Shown here: positions 5,563 to 5,563 of the stretch, in pieces
Layout of the letters: every line of letters starts with the position of its first letter
How positions within the stretch are numbered: position 1 is the first letter of the stretch
Source of the DNA: Anaerolineaceae bacterium
GTDB taxonomy: Bacteria > Chloroflexota > Anaerolineae > Anaerolineales > Anaerolineaceae
Length of the DNA: 5,563 nt
Assembly: GCA_011620465.1 (NCBI GenBank)
Contig: WOZC01000029.1
Coordinates: 1 to 5,563 of the forward strand
Reading direction: 5' to 3'
Notes under the pieces: model-generated
Told to the model about the DNA's origin: nothing
Database searches by the model: none
The model's input: the letters and a program-made list of their open reading frames with translations, nothing else
Position numbers and translations under genes: made by a program

Positions 5563-5563
5563 C

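Overview
The window comes from a bacterium of moderate GC content. Its Shine-Dalgarno sites are clear (AGGAG or AGGAGG before nearly every gene). The gene families fit a fermentative, sugar-using anaerobe or facultative organism. An Anaerolineae-type Chloroflexota or a Firmicute would both suit, but this is inference from gene content only. There is no rRNA, tRNA, CRISPR array, insertion sequence or phage gene in the window.

Layout, left to right. (1) Positions 2-154 (+) hold the last 50 codons of a gene whose C-terminus resembles the octopine/nopaline dehydrogenase family. (2) A 163-base convergent spacer contains a strong 11-bp hairpin at 188-214. (3) A full-length transketolase lies on the minus strand (318-2330). 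(4) Its leader (2331-2477) contains two hairpins: a 14-bp terminator closing the upstream PTS operon, and a second terminator-like hairpin with a five-T tract between a candidate -10 box and the transketolase start. (5) A three-gene PTS operon of the ascorbate (Ula) type lies on the minus strand, in the transcription order IIA (4347-4796), IIB (4025-4312), IIC (2478-3877). (6) On the plus strand, divergent from the operon, is a two-pass membrane protein of unrecognised family (4903-5562).

How the genes work together. The IIA histidine (H67) and IIB cysteine (C8) are both present, so phosphate could pass from HPr to IIA to IIB and then to the sugar carried by the UlaA-like IIC. Transketolase handles pentose phosphates, the usual end product of ascorbate or pentitol PTS pathways. 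Its position just downstream suggests that the imported sugar enters the pentose phosphate pathway. The enzymes that would convert the imported phosphosugar are not in the window.

Main points for a second look. The IIC reading frame is broken by a one-base shift near 2672; restoring it gives a 466-residue protein with a convincing UlaA-like C-terminus. IIC keeps the family histidine and aspartate motifs but lacks neighbouring glutamines of E. coli UlaA, so the substrate may not be ascorbate. The transketolase leader looks like a possible attenuator. A palindromic -10 region lies between the PTS operon and the membrane protein. I see no clear sign of a wholly new system; most of the window is ordinary carbohydrate metabolism.
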